From: Gerris lacustris
Lineage: Eukaryota > Arthropoda > Insecta > Hemiptera > Gerridae
Length of the DNA stretch: 64,000 bases
Direction of reading: 5' to 3'
Assembly (NCBI GenBank): GCA_951217055.1
Contig: OX578282.1
Location: forward strand, 13,827,877 to 13,891,876
This document shows positions 12,136-22,498 of this stretch, piece after piece (the stretch's first letter is position 1; each line of letters begins with the position of its first letter). The translations under genes and the position numbers were made by a program. The notes under the pieces are model-generated. The model did not search any database and was not told where the DNA came from. It saw nothing but the letters and a program-made list of their open reading frames with translations.

Positions 12136-12148
12136 TTTTCCGCCCACC
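12136..12148 (-). other. Polypurine tract of BEL/Pao
   Basis: Directly adjoining the 3' LTR, the minus strand reads GGTGGGCGGAAAA, which is purine-rich except for one C. This is the expected primer for plus-strand DNA synthesis. Between it and the gag-pol stop lies about 265 bp of AT-rich untranslated sequence (12149-12413). Confidence 0.75.
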
Positions 12149-12413
12149 AAAATTTATAATTAAATTTTATGAAAAAGAAATCAAACGACTCCAAAAAAAA
12201 AGAAAATCTGTCAAAATTGAAACAGAAGAACCTCGAAGTGAAATTATAAAAGTGAACTCACTTCCAAATGAGTTGACTCAAAACAAAAATGAAGAAAGTA
12301 CTAGAAAAAAAATCAAAATTGAAGAACCATCTTCCTAAAAGAAAGGGCACTGGAGCAAATTAAAGACAAAAAGAAGAAAAATAAAGAAAAAGAATTTAAA
12401 AACCAAAAAAAAA

Positions 12414-15400
12414 TTAGGACTCTGCTGGCTTGGGCAGGGGTATAAGTTTTACAAGTGGACGTTTGTAGGTACCACTTCTAGTGCGTACTGAAGCCACTCT
12501 GGTTATGCCGTCTTTCCCAGGGTACAATGCTTCTATCCGTCCTGTAGGCCATTGAAGAGGAGAGGTTCTAGGATCTGATATTAAAACTAGGTCTCCCAAC
12601 GCTACATTAGCTTTATTAGTTGTCCACTTGGGGCGGGACTGAAGAGTATGCAGGTACTCGGTCGACCACCGTCTCCAAAAATGCTGTGTCACTTGTTGAA
12701 CAAGTTGCCACCTATTTAGACGGTTGGAAAGAGTATCTTCAACGTTGTGCTGTATTACCGACACTAGTGGTCCACCTACAAGAAAATGGCCAGGGGTAAG
12801 ACAGTCGTACTCAGTGGGGTCTGAAGACAACGGACAGAGGGGACGAGAATTTAAAACAGCTTCCACTTTGCAAAGTATAGTTGAAAGCTCCTCGAAAGTA
12901 AATGGTCTTTCACCCATGATACGTTTAAGGTGATATTTGGTAGATTTAACACCGGCCTCACTAATCCCATTAAAATGAGGGGCGCTCGGACAATTAAATT
13001 TCCAATTAATATTCCTATTAGAAAGCGAATCGTTTAAGCTATTTTGTACTTCTAAATTTTTGAGAAAAATATACAACTCTTTAAGATGACGAGCTGCTCC
13101 AACGAAGTTGGTACCGCAATCGCTAATGATTTTGACGCAGGCACCACGTCTAGATACAAATCTATCTAAACAAGCGAGAAATGCGTCTGTGGATAAATCT
13201 GAAACCGCCTCAAGGTGAACAGCGCGGGTACTTAAACAAACAAAAATACAAAAGTAAGCTTTGGAGAGTTTGCTATTACGGCGCTTGCTTTCTTTTATGA
13301 TAAGAGGACCACCGAAGTCGCAACCTACTTTAAAAAATGGCTTGGAAGGTTGTACACGGGACTCAGGCAAATCGGCCATAAGGGGTTGAAACGGTTTGGC
13401 AGAGAAACGAAAACACTTAGAGCATTGTCTGATTGTCTTACGGATGATACTTCTAGCTGAAACTATCCAAAAACGACGAGAGAGAAGAGATTGCAAAGAA
13501 CGAGGCCCGGCGTGTAAATACAATAAATGATAGTGATTAATAATGAGCCTAGTGATATGCGCGTTCTTCGGGAGTAATATCGGGTTTTTTGCGTCCGGAG
13601 GTAAAAACGAATTTTTTAACCTGCCGCCCACCCTTAAAATACCTAGGGTGTCTACAAACGGAGATAAATTTTGCACATTAGAAGTACACTCAAGCTTCTT
13701 ATGTAATAAATCTAACTCTTTAGAGAAATAATGCTTTTGAGTTAAAATAATCAATATGTGTAAAGCGGAATTTAGGTCTAAAGGTCGCAAAGCTCCCGTA
13801 TTTATATCAATAGAGTGCGAAAAATATAATTTTAAAACATTGTATTTATCAATGATAATTTTGTTAGAAGAGTTAAAAATAAAACGTAATACAAATGAAA
13901 ACACTCTCTGCAATTTAGAAAGAGAAGAAAACTGTTCAATCCACTCAATAAAAGTTGAATTCAATGAAGCTAAGAAAGAGGAGTGACTGAGTTTTATTTC
14001 AGGGAGATTGTTTTCATCAAGTAATTCCTGATCGGCGACGGGCCACTCGTCGAGAGGTTTAACTAAAAATTCAGGGCCTGTCCACCAGAGGGAGAAAGAT
14101 ATCAAGTCTTTAGGGAAAAGTCCTTTAGAACAACAATCAGCAGGGTTTAATTCTGAAGGAATATGTCGCCACTGACAGTTACGTGTGGCGTCCGTGATTT
14201 TAACAACTCTATGAGCGACAAAGGTTTTTAATAAATGAGGTGGGGTGCGAAGCCAACTTAAAACAATTGTAGAATCTGAAAATAATACTATGCTATCAAT
14301 ATGGAGTTTATCTATGAGCGTTTGAAGAGAGCTCAATGTATCGGCTAATAAAAGAGCGGCACATAATTCGAGACGCGGTATGGTTAACACTTTAAGGGGT
14401 GAAACTTTAGTCTTAGCTTTAACTAGGCTGATCTTAACTTTGTTAAAAGTGTTACACCTAAGATATATAACACAGCCGTAACCGGCAATTCCCGCGTCAC
14501 AATACCCGATTAATTGGCATTGATAAGTGTTAACTGATAACATGAATCTCGGTATACGGACAGCTGATAAACAGGGCAACTGTTCGATAATATCGCGCCA
14601 AATTTGAATTTCCGAGGGTGGGAGATCATCGTCCCAATCACATTTTGTGAGCCACATTTTTTGAATTAAATGTTTCATAAAAAATATTGTCGGTGCTAAC
14701 CAACCCATAGGGTCAAATAAAGAAGCGACTAGTGAAAGAAGACCTCGCTTAGTAAATTTAATTTTATGAACTACTATTTTAAAAGAGAAATTGTCCGAGA
14801 CCGGGTCCCACTGAATACCTAACACTTTCAAAGCCCCTGTTTGGCCGTCTGTAATTGACATAGGAAGTCTATCCGACAGAGGAATATCTTCTAAAAGTTT
14901 AGGGTTGTTACTAATCCACTTACGTAAATGAAATCCACCTAGTTTGAGTAATTCCGTGAGCTGACGTTTCAATTCGAAAGCTGACTCTAACGAGGACGAT
15001 CCAGAAACAATATCGTCAATAAGAATGTCATTTAATAACACGGGAACGGCTAAAGGAAAATTTTTACCTTCGTCATATACAAGCTGTTGAACAGAACGCA
15101 TTGCTAGGTACGGACTAGGGGCTAAACCAAACGTGACAGTTTTTAGTTCAAATTCCTGGAGTTTATCTTGAGGGGATTCGCGCCAAAGAATGTGTAAATA
15201 TTTTCTATGAGAAGGGTCAATAAGGATTTGTAGAAACATTTGTTGAATATCGGCACATAACGTGACCGGGTGTGTTCGAAATAAGGTAATGATTTGAGTA
15301 ATGTCTTTTTGTAATTTAGGACCGGTCATAAGAACATCGTTTAAAGAAGGATGAGGGGGGGTACGAGCCGAGGCGTCGAACACTATACGCACCTTAGTGG

Positions 15401-17687
15401 TGGCGCTTTGTTCACGAATAACACAGTGGTGAGGTATAAGATAATTACCGGCGCTATCCGTTCGTTCCATGTAACCCGATTCTAAAAAATCGTTTATAGC
15501 GGTGGAATATTGTGCCTTTAAATCGTCATTCTTACATAACCTATGTTCTAAGCGTTGAAATCTATTGAAAGCGGTCTTGTAACCATTTCCAAAATTCGGG
15601 TTATCGATTTTAAAGGGAAGTTGTACAACGTAGCGTCCATTTTCAGTTCGACGATGAGTTTTTAGAAATTGTTCTTCACACTGCAGGTCTTCTGGACTAG
15701 CTAGAGCTCTCATATCAGAGGGGATAGGTTCTTCGACCTCCCAAAAATGTTTAAGTGCCGAATCTAAAGAATGGGCTGTGAATAAAGAAATATTTGGTTG
15801 AGAAGGGGTATCCGGAATTTTTCCCATCACTAACCACCCAAAAATTGATAAACAAGCCGCAGGTTCACCCTGTAAAATTTCCATATTTCCTGAAGGGAAA
15901 ATATTAGGCCAGAGATCGGCGCCGAGTAGAAACTCAATCGGGCCAGGCTGTGCAAACTGCGGATCAGCTAAAATTTTATTTTTGAATTTAGAAACTATGT
16001 TAGCAGGTAAAATAGAGGAAGGTAGATTAGAAGCTATTTTGGGTAGCACTACAACGTCTGCGCGAAGTTCAGGTTGAGAGGGCAATCTTGATCGAATTAT
16101 ACAAGAAACAATACCTTTCGACGCTGAGACACGAGATTCTCCTAAACCTTCAATAGGAATTTGATATTTTTTCCTGCTCAAATTGAGTTTTTGTACACAA
16201 GATTCTGAAATGAATGAAAGCTGACTCCCGGAGTCAATAACTACTCGTACGGGATGAAAACGGCCTGCCGAGTCGCTCATCAAAACTAAAGCTGTAGCTA
16301 ATAGTACGGTGGGACAATAAAATTTAGAATTTTCGGAATTTAAAAAACTATTTAACTTCGTAACCACGGCGGACGCAGAAAGTATCGCTGGGTTATTAGG
16401 TTGTGAGGATGCAGGTTGTTCGGGGTTTCCCTGAATTGCATCAAAATGTAACAAAGTATTGTGTTTCCGTGCACATGTGGAACACGAATATTTCGAGGCA
16501 CATTTCGTGATTAAATGGGTACCAAGGCAATTAAAACATCTTTTTAATTTTTTGACTAAAATATGTCGATCTTTGGGGGACATTTTTAAAAATTGTGGAC
16601 ATTGATTTAATTTGTGTGGTGATTTACAGTGGGGACAAACTTGAGAAGTGGTATAATCTTTTATGGCCATAAATGCTTTATTTCTAGATGACTGAATGGG
16701 TAATTTGACGTTAGATTTTGAGGACTCTTCTTGGTCAGACCTAGACAATTCTAAAATGCGAAGCTGCTTTTTAATAAATTCGATGAGTTTTTCGAGAGAA
16801 GGAAATTCTTCATTAGGAAATTCAGTTTCGAATAAATTTCTAGTTTTCGAATCTAAAGAACGTAAAGCTAGACTGACAAGAATGAAATCGCTAAGATTCG
16901 GAATTTGCATGCGCGTTAACGCCGCTGAACTTTCATAAAATTCTTCTAAAAATAATTGCAAATTAGCTATAGATTGATTGCCAGATAATTTAAATTTTAA
17001 AATTTTAGAAAGATATTCGTTGGCTACTAGACGCTTATTATCGTAGCGGTCCAACAACGCAGTCCAGGCTAAATCATAATTGGCCCCGATAAACTTAATT
17101 GTTCGAACTATACTGAGAGCGGGTCCTTCAAGAGATTCCCTTAAATAATGAAATTTATCTATGTTCGTAATATTTTTTTTGTGAACTAGCGAAGTAAAAC
17201 TTTCGAAAAAACTAGGCCAATCAGAAAGATTTTTACCATTAAATTTAGGAAGAGGGATTTTTGGCAACCTAGGCGTTATCGAATCCTGAGATGGGCCAAA
17301 AAACGACTGACTCGTATTTGGTTGATTGGGGGGAGTTGCGGGGCTCTGGCTGATACTTATATTTAATTCCTTCCCGACGGCAATTGATCTAAAGTAAAAA
17401 TCTTCCAATAAAAATGCGGCTTTTACGTCCGCTTCATATTCGCTAAGTTTTTCTAATTTGACACAAATATCTCTAATTTTGGATTGTGCGTTTTCATATT
17501 GTTCGAAATAGCCATCTATTTTGGTCAAACGAGATAGAAATATGGGTACATTTTTACTATCTTTCAAGGCCTCTTGTGAGGCTAAGTAAATATTTTCTAA
17601 TTTAGAAGTTAATTCTTTGATAATTTGTCTTGTTGAAGTTAAGCTCATTTCGATTTTCTCACTTTCTTTTTGAGTGAATTTAGCCAT
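12414..17687 (-). CDS. gag-pol: BEL/Pao Gag-Pol polyprotein
   Basis: One uninterrupted frame of 1757 codons encodes all retrotransposition enzymes. Residue numbers count from the preferred Met at 17687. The Gag (DUF1759-like) region spans about 135-300, including PLPKFNGKNLSDWPSFF. Three zinc knuckles of C-X2-C-X3-H-X4-C/H type run from C351 to about 425. The aspartic protease has its DSGSQLSF catalytic motif at D485. The reverse transcriptase has its first catalytic Asp at D813 (LCADIQQMF) and the IDDI box with D891 and D892. RNase H starts near D1064. An HHCC integrase zinc finger (QCSKC at 1421-1425) is followed by the integrase core with D1457, D1523 and E1577. A DUF5641-like tail spans about 1650-1750. 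The frame is open upstream for 92 more codons to 17963, but that part is Phe/Ile-rich translation of T-rich leader, so I start at the Met preceding AKFTQKES. There are no stops or frameshifts, and all catalytic residues are present. Confidence 0.96.
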   Translation of the reverse strand: MAKFTQKESEKIEMSLTSTRQIIKELTSKLENIYLASQEALKDSKNVPIFLSRLTKIDGYFEQYENAQSKIRDICVKLEKLSEYEADVKAAFLLEDFYFRSIAVGKELNISISQSPATPPNQPNTSQSFFGPSQDSITPRLPKIPLPKFNGKNLSDWPSFFESFTSLVHKKNITNIDKFHYLRESLEGPALSIVRTIKFIGANYDLAWTALLDRYDNKRLVANEYLSKILKFKLSGNQSIANLQLFLEEFYESSAALTRMQIPNLSDFILVSLALRSLDSKTRNLFETEFPNEEFPSLEKLIEFIKKQLRILELSRSDQEESSKSNVKLPIQSSRNKAFMAIKDYTTSQVCPHCKSPHKLNQCPQFLKMSPKDRHILVKKLKRCFNCLGTHLITKCASKYSCSTCARKHNTLLHFDAIQGNPEQPASSQPNNPAILSASAVVTKLNSFLNSENSKFYCPTVLLATALVLMSDSAGRFHPVRVVIDSGSQLSFISESCVQKLNLSRKKYQIPIEGLGESRVSASKGIVSCIIRSRLPSQPELRADVVVLPKIASNLPSSILPANIVSKFKNKILADPQFAQPGPIEFLLGADLWPNIFPSGNMEILQGEPAACLSIFGWLVMGKIPDTPSQPNISLFTAHSLDSALKHFWEVEEPIPSDMRALASPEDLQCEEQFLKTHRRTENGRYVVQLPFKIDNPNFGNGYKTAFNRFQRLEHRLCKNDDLKAQYSTAINDFLESGYMERTDSAGNYLIPHHCVIREQSATTKVRIVFDASARTPPHPSLNDVLMTGPKLQKDITQIITLFRTHPVTLCADIQQMFLQILIDPSHRKYLHILWRESPQDKLQEFELKTVTFGLAPSPYLAMRSVQQLVYDEGKNFPLAVPVLLNDILIDDIVSGSSSLESAFELKRQLTELLKLGGFHLRKWISNNPKLLEDIPLSDRLPMSITDGQTGALKVLGIQWDPVSDNFSFKIVVHKIKFTKRGLLSLVASLFDPMGWLAPTIFFMKHLIQKMWLTKCDWDDDLPPSEIQIWRDIIEQLPCLSAVRIPRFMLSVNTYQCQLIGYCDAGIAGYGCVIYLRCNTFNKVKISLVKAKTKVSPLKVLTIPRLELCAALLLADTLSSLQTLIDKLHIDSIVLFSDSTIVLSWLRTPPHLLKTFVAHRVVKITDATRNCQWRHIPSELNPADCCSKGLFPKDLISFSLWWTGPEFLVKPLDEWPVADQELLDENNLPEIKLSHSSFLASLNSTFIEWIEQFSSLSKLQRVFSFVLRFIFNSSNKIIIDKYNVLKLYFSHSIDINTGALRPLDLNSALHILIILTQKHYFSKELDLLHKKLECTSNVQNLSPFVDTLGILRVGGRLKNSFLPPDAKNPILLPKNAHITRLIINHYHLLYLHAGPRSLQSLLSRRFWIVSARSIIRKTIRQCSKCFRFSAKPFQPLMADLPESRVQPSKPFFKVGCDFGGPLIIKESKRRNSKLSKAYFCIFVCLSTRAVHLEAVSDLSTDAFLACLDRFVSRRGACVKIISDCGTNFVGAARHLKELYIFLKNLEVQNSLNDSLSNRNINWKFNCPSAPHFNGISEAGVKSTKYHLKRIMGERPFTFEELSTILCKVEAVLNSRPLCPLSSDPTEYDCLTPGHFLVGGPLVSVIQHNVEDTLSNRLNRWQLVQQVTQHFWRRWSTEYLHTLQSRPKWTTNKANVALGDLVLISDPRTSPLQWPTGRIEALYPGKDGITRVASVRTRSGTYKRPLVKLIPLPKPAES

Positions 17688-18352
17688 ATCGGCGTAAAGA
17701 TTCCAAAAAAAATTTAAAACGGAAAAAAAATAAAGTTGATGAGTATCGATAATAAATATTCGACGAACAAAGAAATTGAATAAAGGGAATATTAAAAAAA
17801 AGAGAAATTGAATAAAGGAATATTCAAAAAAAATGAGATTAATCCAGAAAAAATATTCAACTAATTTAAGTATGAATAAAGAGAGAATATGAAAATAAAA
17901 ATTGAAATTGAAAAGAAAATAAAAATGTTCAAATAAAAAGTGCGTATAAAAATTAATTTCCAAGAATTGAAAGAGGTTTAAAGAGTAACTTTAAGAAAAG
18001 AGATTAAAGGTCAGAGACACCTTAATACAATTGTTAGAGATAGCCGTCCAAAGATCACTATGCATAAACTGTTTCAACCTATGACCTACCACGTTTTTAG
18101 AAACTTGCAACAAATACGTAACATTTTACGACGATAGAAATTTATGAAATTATTGAAATTAAATTTATATAAATAAAATTTAGCCGAAAGAAGAATTATT
18201 AACATAGAAATGCTAATAAAACACAAATATAAGAGGTTTAAAAATAATTTCGTACGAAGTGGACTCTAAAAAAAGATCGCTAAAAACATCGCAAAAAAGA
18301 ATTTTAACAAAAAAAAGCCGACGCTGGTTAGATTTACTGAATAAATTAATAA
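17688..18352 (-). other. BEL/Pao 5' leader
   Basis: The untranslated leader of about 665 nt lies between the primer site and the preferred gag start. On the coding strand its final 270 nt are strongly pyrimidine-rich, resembling the tract before a splice acceptor. It stays open in the gag frame back to 17963, which appears to be chance from T-rich composition. Confidence 0.6.
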
Positions 18353-18369
18353 TCCGGCCCAAAGGACCA
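18353..18369 (-). other. Primer binding site, tRNA-Tyr-like
   Basis: Five bases inside the 5' LTR, the minus strand reads TGGTCCTTTGGGCCGGA. It complements the 3' end of animal tRNA-Tyr including CCA at about 15 of 17 positions, from recalled tRNA-Tyr acceptor and T-arm sequence. It would prime minus-strand DNA synthesis. Comparison with the host's own tRNA set would settle which tRNA is used. Confidence 0.65.
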
Positions 18370-18374
18370 TTTAA

Positions 18375-18924
18375 TGATTAGTATCTTAGCTCCGGTTTAT
18401 TGGAGATGGACTAAGAGATACTCTAGAAAATTTGACTAAAAATTTAGAGGTATAAACTAGAAATAAATTAGAGGGTAAGTTCTCCTAATTGAGGGGTAAG
18501 AATGAGAAATAATTAATCATATAATATGTTTAGATAGAGCTTAGAGGTTGCACAAAGATAAAATATAAAAGATATTATATGAAATAGATGAGAACTTACC
18601 GAAACTTCGTGGAGACGAGGTGACTGGGCCGGCACCAGTATGCGAACTCGGCTCTCCCCGCGGGCGTGAGAGCGTCCTCGAGAGTAGGAGTAGCGGGAGT
18701 CCGGGCATAGCTGTTTCCTCCGCGGACCGCCGCGCTTGGAGCGCTGGTATTCGTCCCACTTAGACCCGAGGCTAAGTCTCATTGGGATGATTACATAGAT
18801 ATATATATATATACTAAATAGAAATAATTAAGGGAAAAATATTGGGTAAAATAAGTACAACCTCGAAAATAATTAAATATAAAAGATAAACTCAACTAGG
18901 GAGAAAAAGGAACAAGACCCAACA
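18375..18924 (-). repeat. BEL/Pao 5' LTR
   Basis: This 550-bp LTR is the promoter-bearing copy for minus-strand transcription and is 549/550 identical to the other copy. It carries the TATA-like run and the candidate splice donor described separately, and it adjoins GTAAA at 18925-18929. Confidence 0.97.
18594..18816 (-). promoter_or_regulatory. LTR promoter region with TATA-like run and splice-donor match
   Basis: On the minus strand an alternating TATATATA run (18798-18814) is followed by a GC-rich transcribed region. The sequence TTTCG/GTAAGT at 18599-18594 is a strong match to a 5' splice site. A transcript starting about 30 nt past the TATA run would contain an ATG (18782) with an Arg-rich frame that reaches the donor after 61 codons. 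Whether splicing happens cannot be told from sequence. Confidence 0.45.
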
Positions 18925-18929
18925 GTAAA

Positions 18930-20084
18930 TAAGAGAGAAAATTGAGAAAAACTATGAGTTAGATTTGGGTTAAGGTTTTTCCCCTAGTTTCGGACAAAGA
19001 GTAAAAGAGAAGTTATTCAACAGAAAAAAATAAAGGTAAAAAAGCTTATTTTACTATAGTGTTTATTAATTTTTTTTTTTGTATAAACGAGCTTGAGTGT
19101 TTAAAACGATGTAAAATAGAACTTTTTTTGTTCTCCGCTCTAGTTCAGGCTTAGTGGTTTTAAAGATTGAGAGTAGAAAAAAAATAAAGGTGATTTTTAG
19201 AAGTATACCAGAACTCTTCTATATTTTAAATTAAAAAAAAAAAAAATAGATATATATACGAGTATATATATCGAGAAAAATGTAAAAGGTATCTAAAGCA
19301 TTACTTTAACAAAATATGTTTTAAATAGATTAGGTAAGAGAATTTAAATTTTGAAACGGAGGAAAAGTAACAAGTAAGAAAATAATGTGAGAGATGAAAA
19401 TGTGATAATGTCTAATGTAATTTAAAATGTTTTCTACACTATTAACTTCATATTTTACTGAGTTTACTTATTACCAAAAATATACTTATTGTCAGTGCCC
19501 CATAAGTAAGAAAAAGTAAAAGTTATAATACAGTTTGAAATATAATTGAAACTCAGATAGTAGAATTCATAGAATCAGAAGATAGCATAAACCGTAAAAC
19601 TATATTGTAACAATGTTAAGAGAGTTTTATATTAAATCATTATAATATTTTTCATTATAACATGTTATATATAAAAATTATCGTCCGATTCAGCAAATGA
19701 TTATTTGTATCTAATCAAAGAAATTGTGCTTTTTATATTGGAAAAACAAAGAAAAAAGATTCCAATGTCAAATGACAAACTTGTGTTTTTGAAGGAACAC
19801 TTTTTTCATTATAAATAAAAAAAGTCTACCAATTAGTGTGGCACATAATATAAAAAAAATTCTACCAATTAGTGTGGCACATAATATAAAAATAATAGAT
19901 ATTGAAAGAAAAAAAAAAACGAAAAATATCTTGAAGCTGCTTATATAGCAATGTCAGAAAACTCAATACATCACAAAACAGATTCAAAAGACTTAAACAA
20001 ATATTATTCTGATACTTTAAAATTATAAACAAGTCAATAAAAAAAAATCATAATAGTTCCACCAAATTAAACAGTCATCATTTA
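18930..20084. other. Noncoding AT-rich stretch right of BEL/Pao
   Basis: No gene was seen. It contains a near-perfect local duplication at 19830-19895 in which TACCAATTAGTGTGGCACAT is repeated. The same words open several dispersed-repeat copies further right. Confidence 0.45.
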
Positions 20085-20497
20085 AATATAAAATAGACTG
20101 CCAATTAGTGTGGCACATAGCTTCCTCGCATCCTATCATATACTATAACAATTATTGTTATATTACTTTATTGTAATATTGTTTATTTTGTAAAAACTAT
20201 TAATAGTTTTAGCGATCTTTAACACTTCATAGCGGTGTCGCTGTTGGTTTTACTAAAAAATTGTATTTGAAAAAAATGTTAGTCTCATTGAATAGATGAA
20301 GTTAGATTTTTTCCCCGACCAAAAATTCCAATTTTAAATATAAAGTTCACGTTTACGCGAGCATTGCTCGTGAACGCTTGGACGGATAACGTTGTCCAAC
20401 GAACTAGTCTAGAACATGTCTACCAAATTTCATCAAAATCGGTCGACATTTCCTCAAGTTATCGTCGCACGTTTCATAATTCGCGGACACACAGACC

Positions 20498-20553
<56 letters not shown>

Positions 20554-20690
20554 CGAGACCAAAAATGTTCCCTGATGTCTGAAACGGATTTCTGTCTTGG
20601 AATTTTTGAAATCGGAGGCATAAAAGTTTTTCGTTCTTAAAAATGAACACAATGCTTCCGTTACCTTCGGTAAGCTCGGAAGCAAAAAAG
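20085..20690 (+). repeat. Dispersed repeat family A, full-looking copy
   Basis: It opens with CCAATTAGTGTGGCACATAG. It passes through GATCTTTAACACTTCATAGC, AACGTTGTCCAACGAACT and ATCAAAATCGGTCGACATTT, then a (GACA)n run at 20493-20554. It ends at the double hairpin 20654-20683, which starts GCTTCCGTTACC and closes GGAAGC. Related copies lie at 28976-30190 (interrupted), 39382-40208 (reverse) and 52940-53830. No coding capacity was found. The frames of 72-93 codons here read through the tetranucleotide run. Confidence 0.8.
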
Positions 20691-21921
20691 AAAGTAATTT
20701 TATTATTATTAGTTAATTAAATTGATAAAAAAAAATAAACAATTAAATTACATTTAAATAGCAAAATTAAGTAAAATTAAAACTTATTATTAATTGTTAG
20801 TAAGATGTTTCTTTTATTTTATTGAAAAAATAATTTTCAGGAAGGTTATTACATGGTTAACCCACAGTTATCACGTTTTTCTTTGTGTTTTGTTGGTTTT
20901 TAATGTTTAATTGTTATACATTTAGTTAAATAAAAATTTATTATGTTTTTGTTGTAATGTAGACAGGCGTTTTTAATATTAGGTAAAAATAAATAGTGAA
21001 AGTTTAAAATAATTGGTAGGAATATTAACTAATGTAAAAATATCTCTTTGTAACAAGGTAGGCTTTTTCCATTTTAAGTGTAAATAAATGTTATTGCTAA
21101 AATACATATTATATAACATCTATAATCAGTAACATAATAATAAACATAAATAATAAATTTTAATTATTGTTATACATAATTTAAATGTATATTTTATTAT
21201 TATTTAATGTATGTAAAGAAATTTTGTAAAAAAAACAACCATATACTATATCAAGTTTTATCGATGTTTTAGGCATGAATATGACCAGGAGATAGTCGAA
21301 ATATTGCCAATATTATTTACTTAGTTATTTTCAAACATTTGTAACCCTTAACACGACCCACAAAAACAGAAGCCATATAAAATGTTTTCTTTCTCTTTTA
21401 GTCGAAATTTTAGCGTAACATGCTCTGCAACTTTTATTGCAAATATATACGGGATACCTAAGGTTTTCTTCTAAAATCTAAGATCAGCATATAAATGTTA
21501 AATGTAAGTAAATAATGTTTATTGGACTGATCAGAATAAAGGAGGAAGGTCTAAGCTACTCTGGTAAAATTTCAAATGAAAAAAACCCACACACAACATT
21601 TCTTCAACTAAGAAAGTACAACGAGCTTCCGTTGCTGGAATAAAAATTTATGGTAAAAATACATTCAAGGCTAAAAATATTTTGTTTTTTTACTTACTTG
21701 AACAATGGCTTACATTTATACATCTACTTCTATCAATCTTTCAATTCTGTCTTTTAGAATGAAAAGAAACTTTATTATCTGTACTGTACTACATAATGAG
21801 GGAAAATATTGAAACTTTAACAAAATACTAATTCAGAGAAACATATTTTTTATAAAATCCATAAAAATATATTGTAAAGGAAGTTCGGATAGAATATAAT
21901 ACCAATTATTATTTAGTGTCA
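20691..21921. other. Noncoding AT-rich stretch
   Basis: Very AT-rich sequence, with no frame above about 60 codons and no structured repeat visible. Confidence 0.4.
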
Positions 21922-21924
21922 TAA

Positions 21925-22495
21925 GGCTCTATTCACATGGGGATACGCAAATTTCATCTCGACCTTCCTCACGACCAGGAGACTGGAAGACTGAGCGATT
22001 TGAGTCACCCGTCATCCTCACACAACCAAGAATTGAGTTGCCCGTACAACCACGTAGTCTGAAGTTTGATTAGAAAGTGGTCAGTTTTCAGGCAATATGC
22101 CGAGTAAATTCCCAGTACTCTTCATCATTGTATATCTACCTCCCCGAACAAGTTCTAATGATTCTAGTAGCGATGAGGATATCGTTATCCAGTATTACCA
22201 TTACCAACGGTACAGAATTAGAACAATTAGATTGTTTTAGGTGGATCCTTGCACATTTTACATCGAACATTAGTTGTAAATAATCTGTTGCTGCAAAAGA
22301 ATTACAGGAATTGGATTCAAACTTCCTGTTAACCTGCAATTATACAGCACGGGAAACTTCTCCACTTCCGTCATGAATTTTAAACTAAACACTTGTTTAC
22401 TCATTGTAGCGCCATCAAATTACACATGCTGAGTCTCGTGGTCACAGAATCTTCTAGTTTCAAGGATATTTACGTATCCCCGTGAGAACAGAGCC
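21925..22495. mobile_element. Harbinger-like element with TAA target duplication
   Basis: A 571-bp element starts GGCTCTATTCACATGGGGAT. Its reversed right end reads GGCTCTGTTCTCACGGGGAT, and both continue ACG-AAAT. TAA flanks both sides (21922-21924, 22496-22498). Fragments such as KELQELDSNF around 22287-22316 might derive from a transposase, but no domain survives. It is non-autonomous. The overlapping frames of 67-68 codons on both strands are not credible genes. Confidence 0.78.
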
Positions 22496-22498
22496 TAA

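Larger units (their letters stand above)
11586..18924 (-). mobile_element. Complete BEL/Pao LTR retrotransposon
   Basis: The 7339-bp element has two 550-bp LTRs differing at one base (T at 11665, A at 18454). Reading the minus strand, the LTR starts TGTTGGGTC and ends in CTAATCA. A perfect 5-bp duplication GTAAA flanks it (11581-11585 and 18925-18929). The order on the minus strand is 5' LTR (18375-18924), primer site, leader, single gag-pol frame, purine tract, 3' LTR (11586-12135). The integrase is followed by a DUF5641-type region, and the gag and protease regions are of DUF1759 and DUF1758 type, which together define BEL/Pao. No envelope-like frame is present. Near-identical LTRs imply recent insertion, and the intact frame suggests the copy could still be competent. 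Confidence 0.97.

Noticed and set aside
12724..13986. Plus-strand frames of 62-76 codons inside the gag-pol region
   Set aside because: These are antisense shadows of the intact minus-strand polyprotein.
17688..17963. 92-codon N-terminal extension of the gag-pol frame
   Set aside because: It is Phe/Ile/Leu-rich with no gag-like content and comes from T-rich leader. The Met at 17687 precedes a normal hydrophilic gag start.
20364..20685. Frames of 72-93 codons rich in TDRQ or CLSV repeats
   Set aside because: They read through a (GACA)n run in a dispersed repeat. The peptide words recur only because the repeat does.
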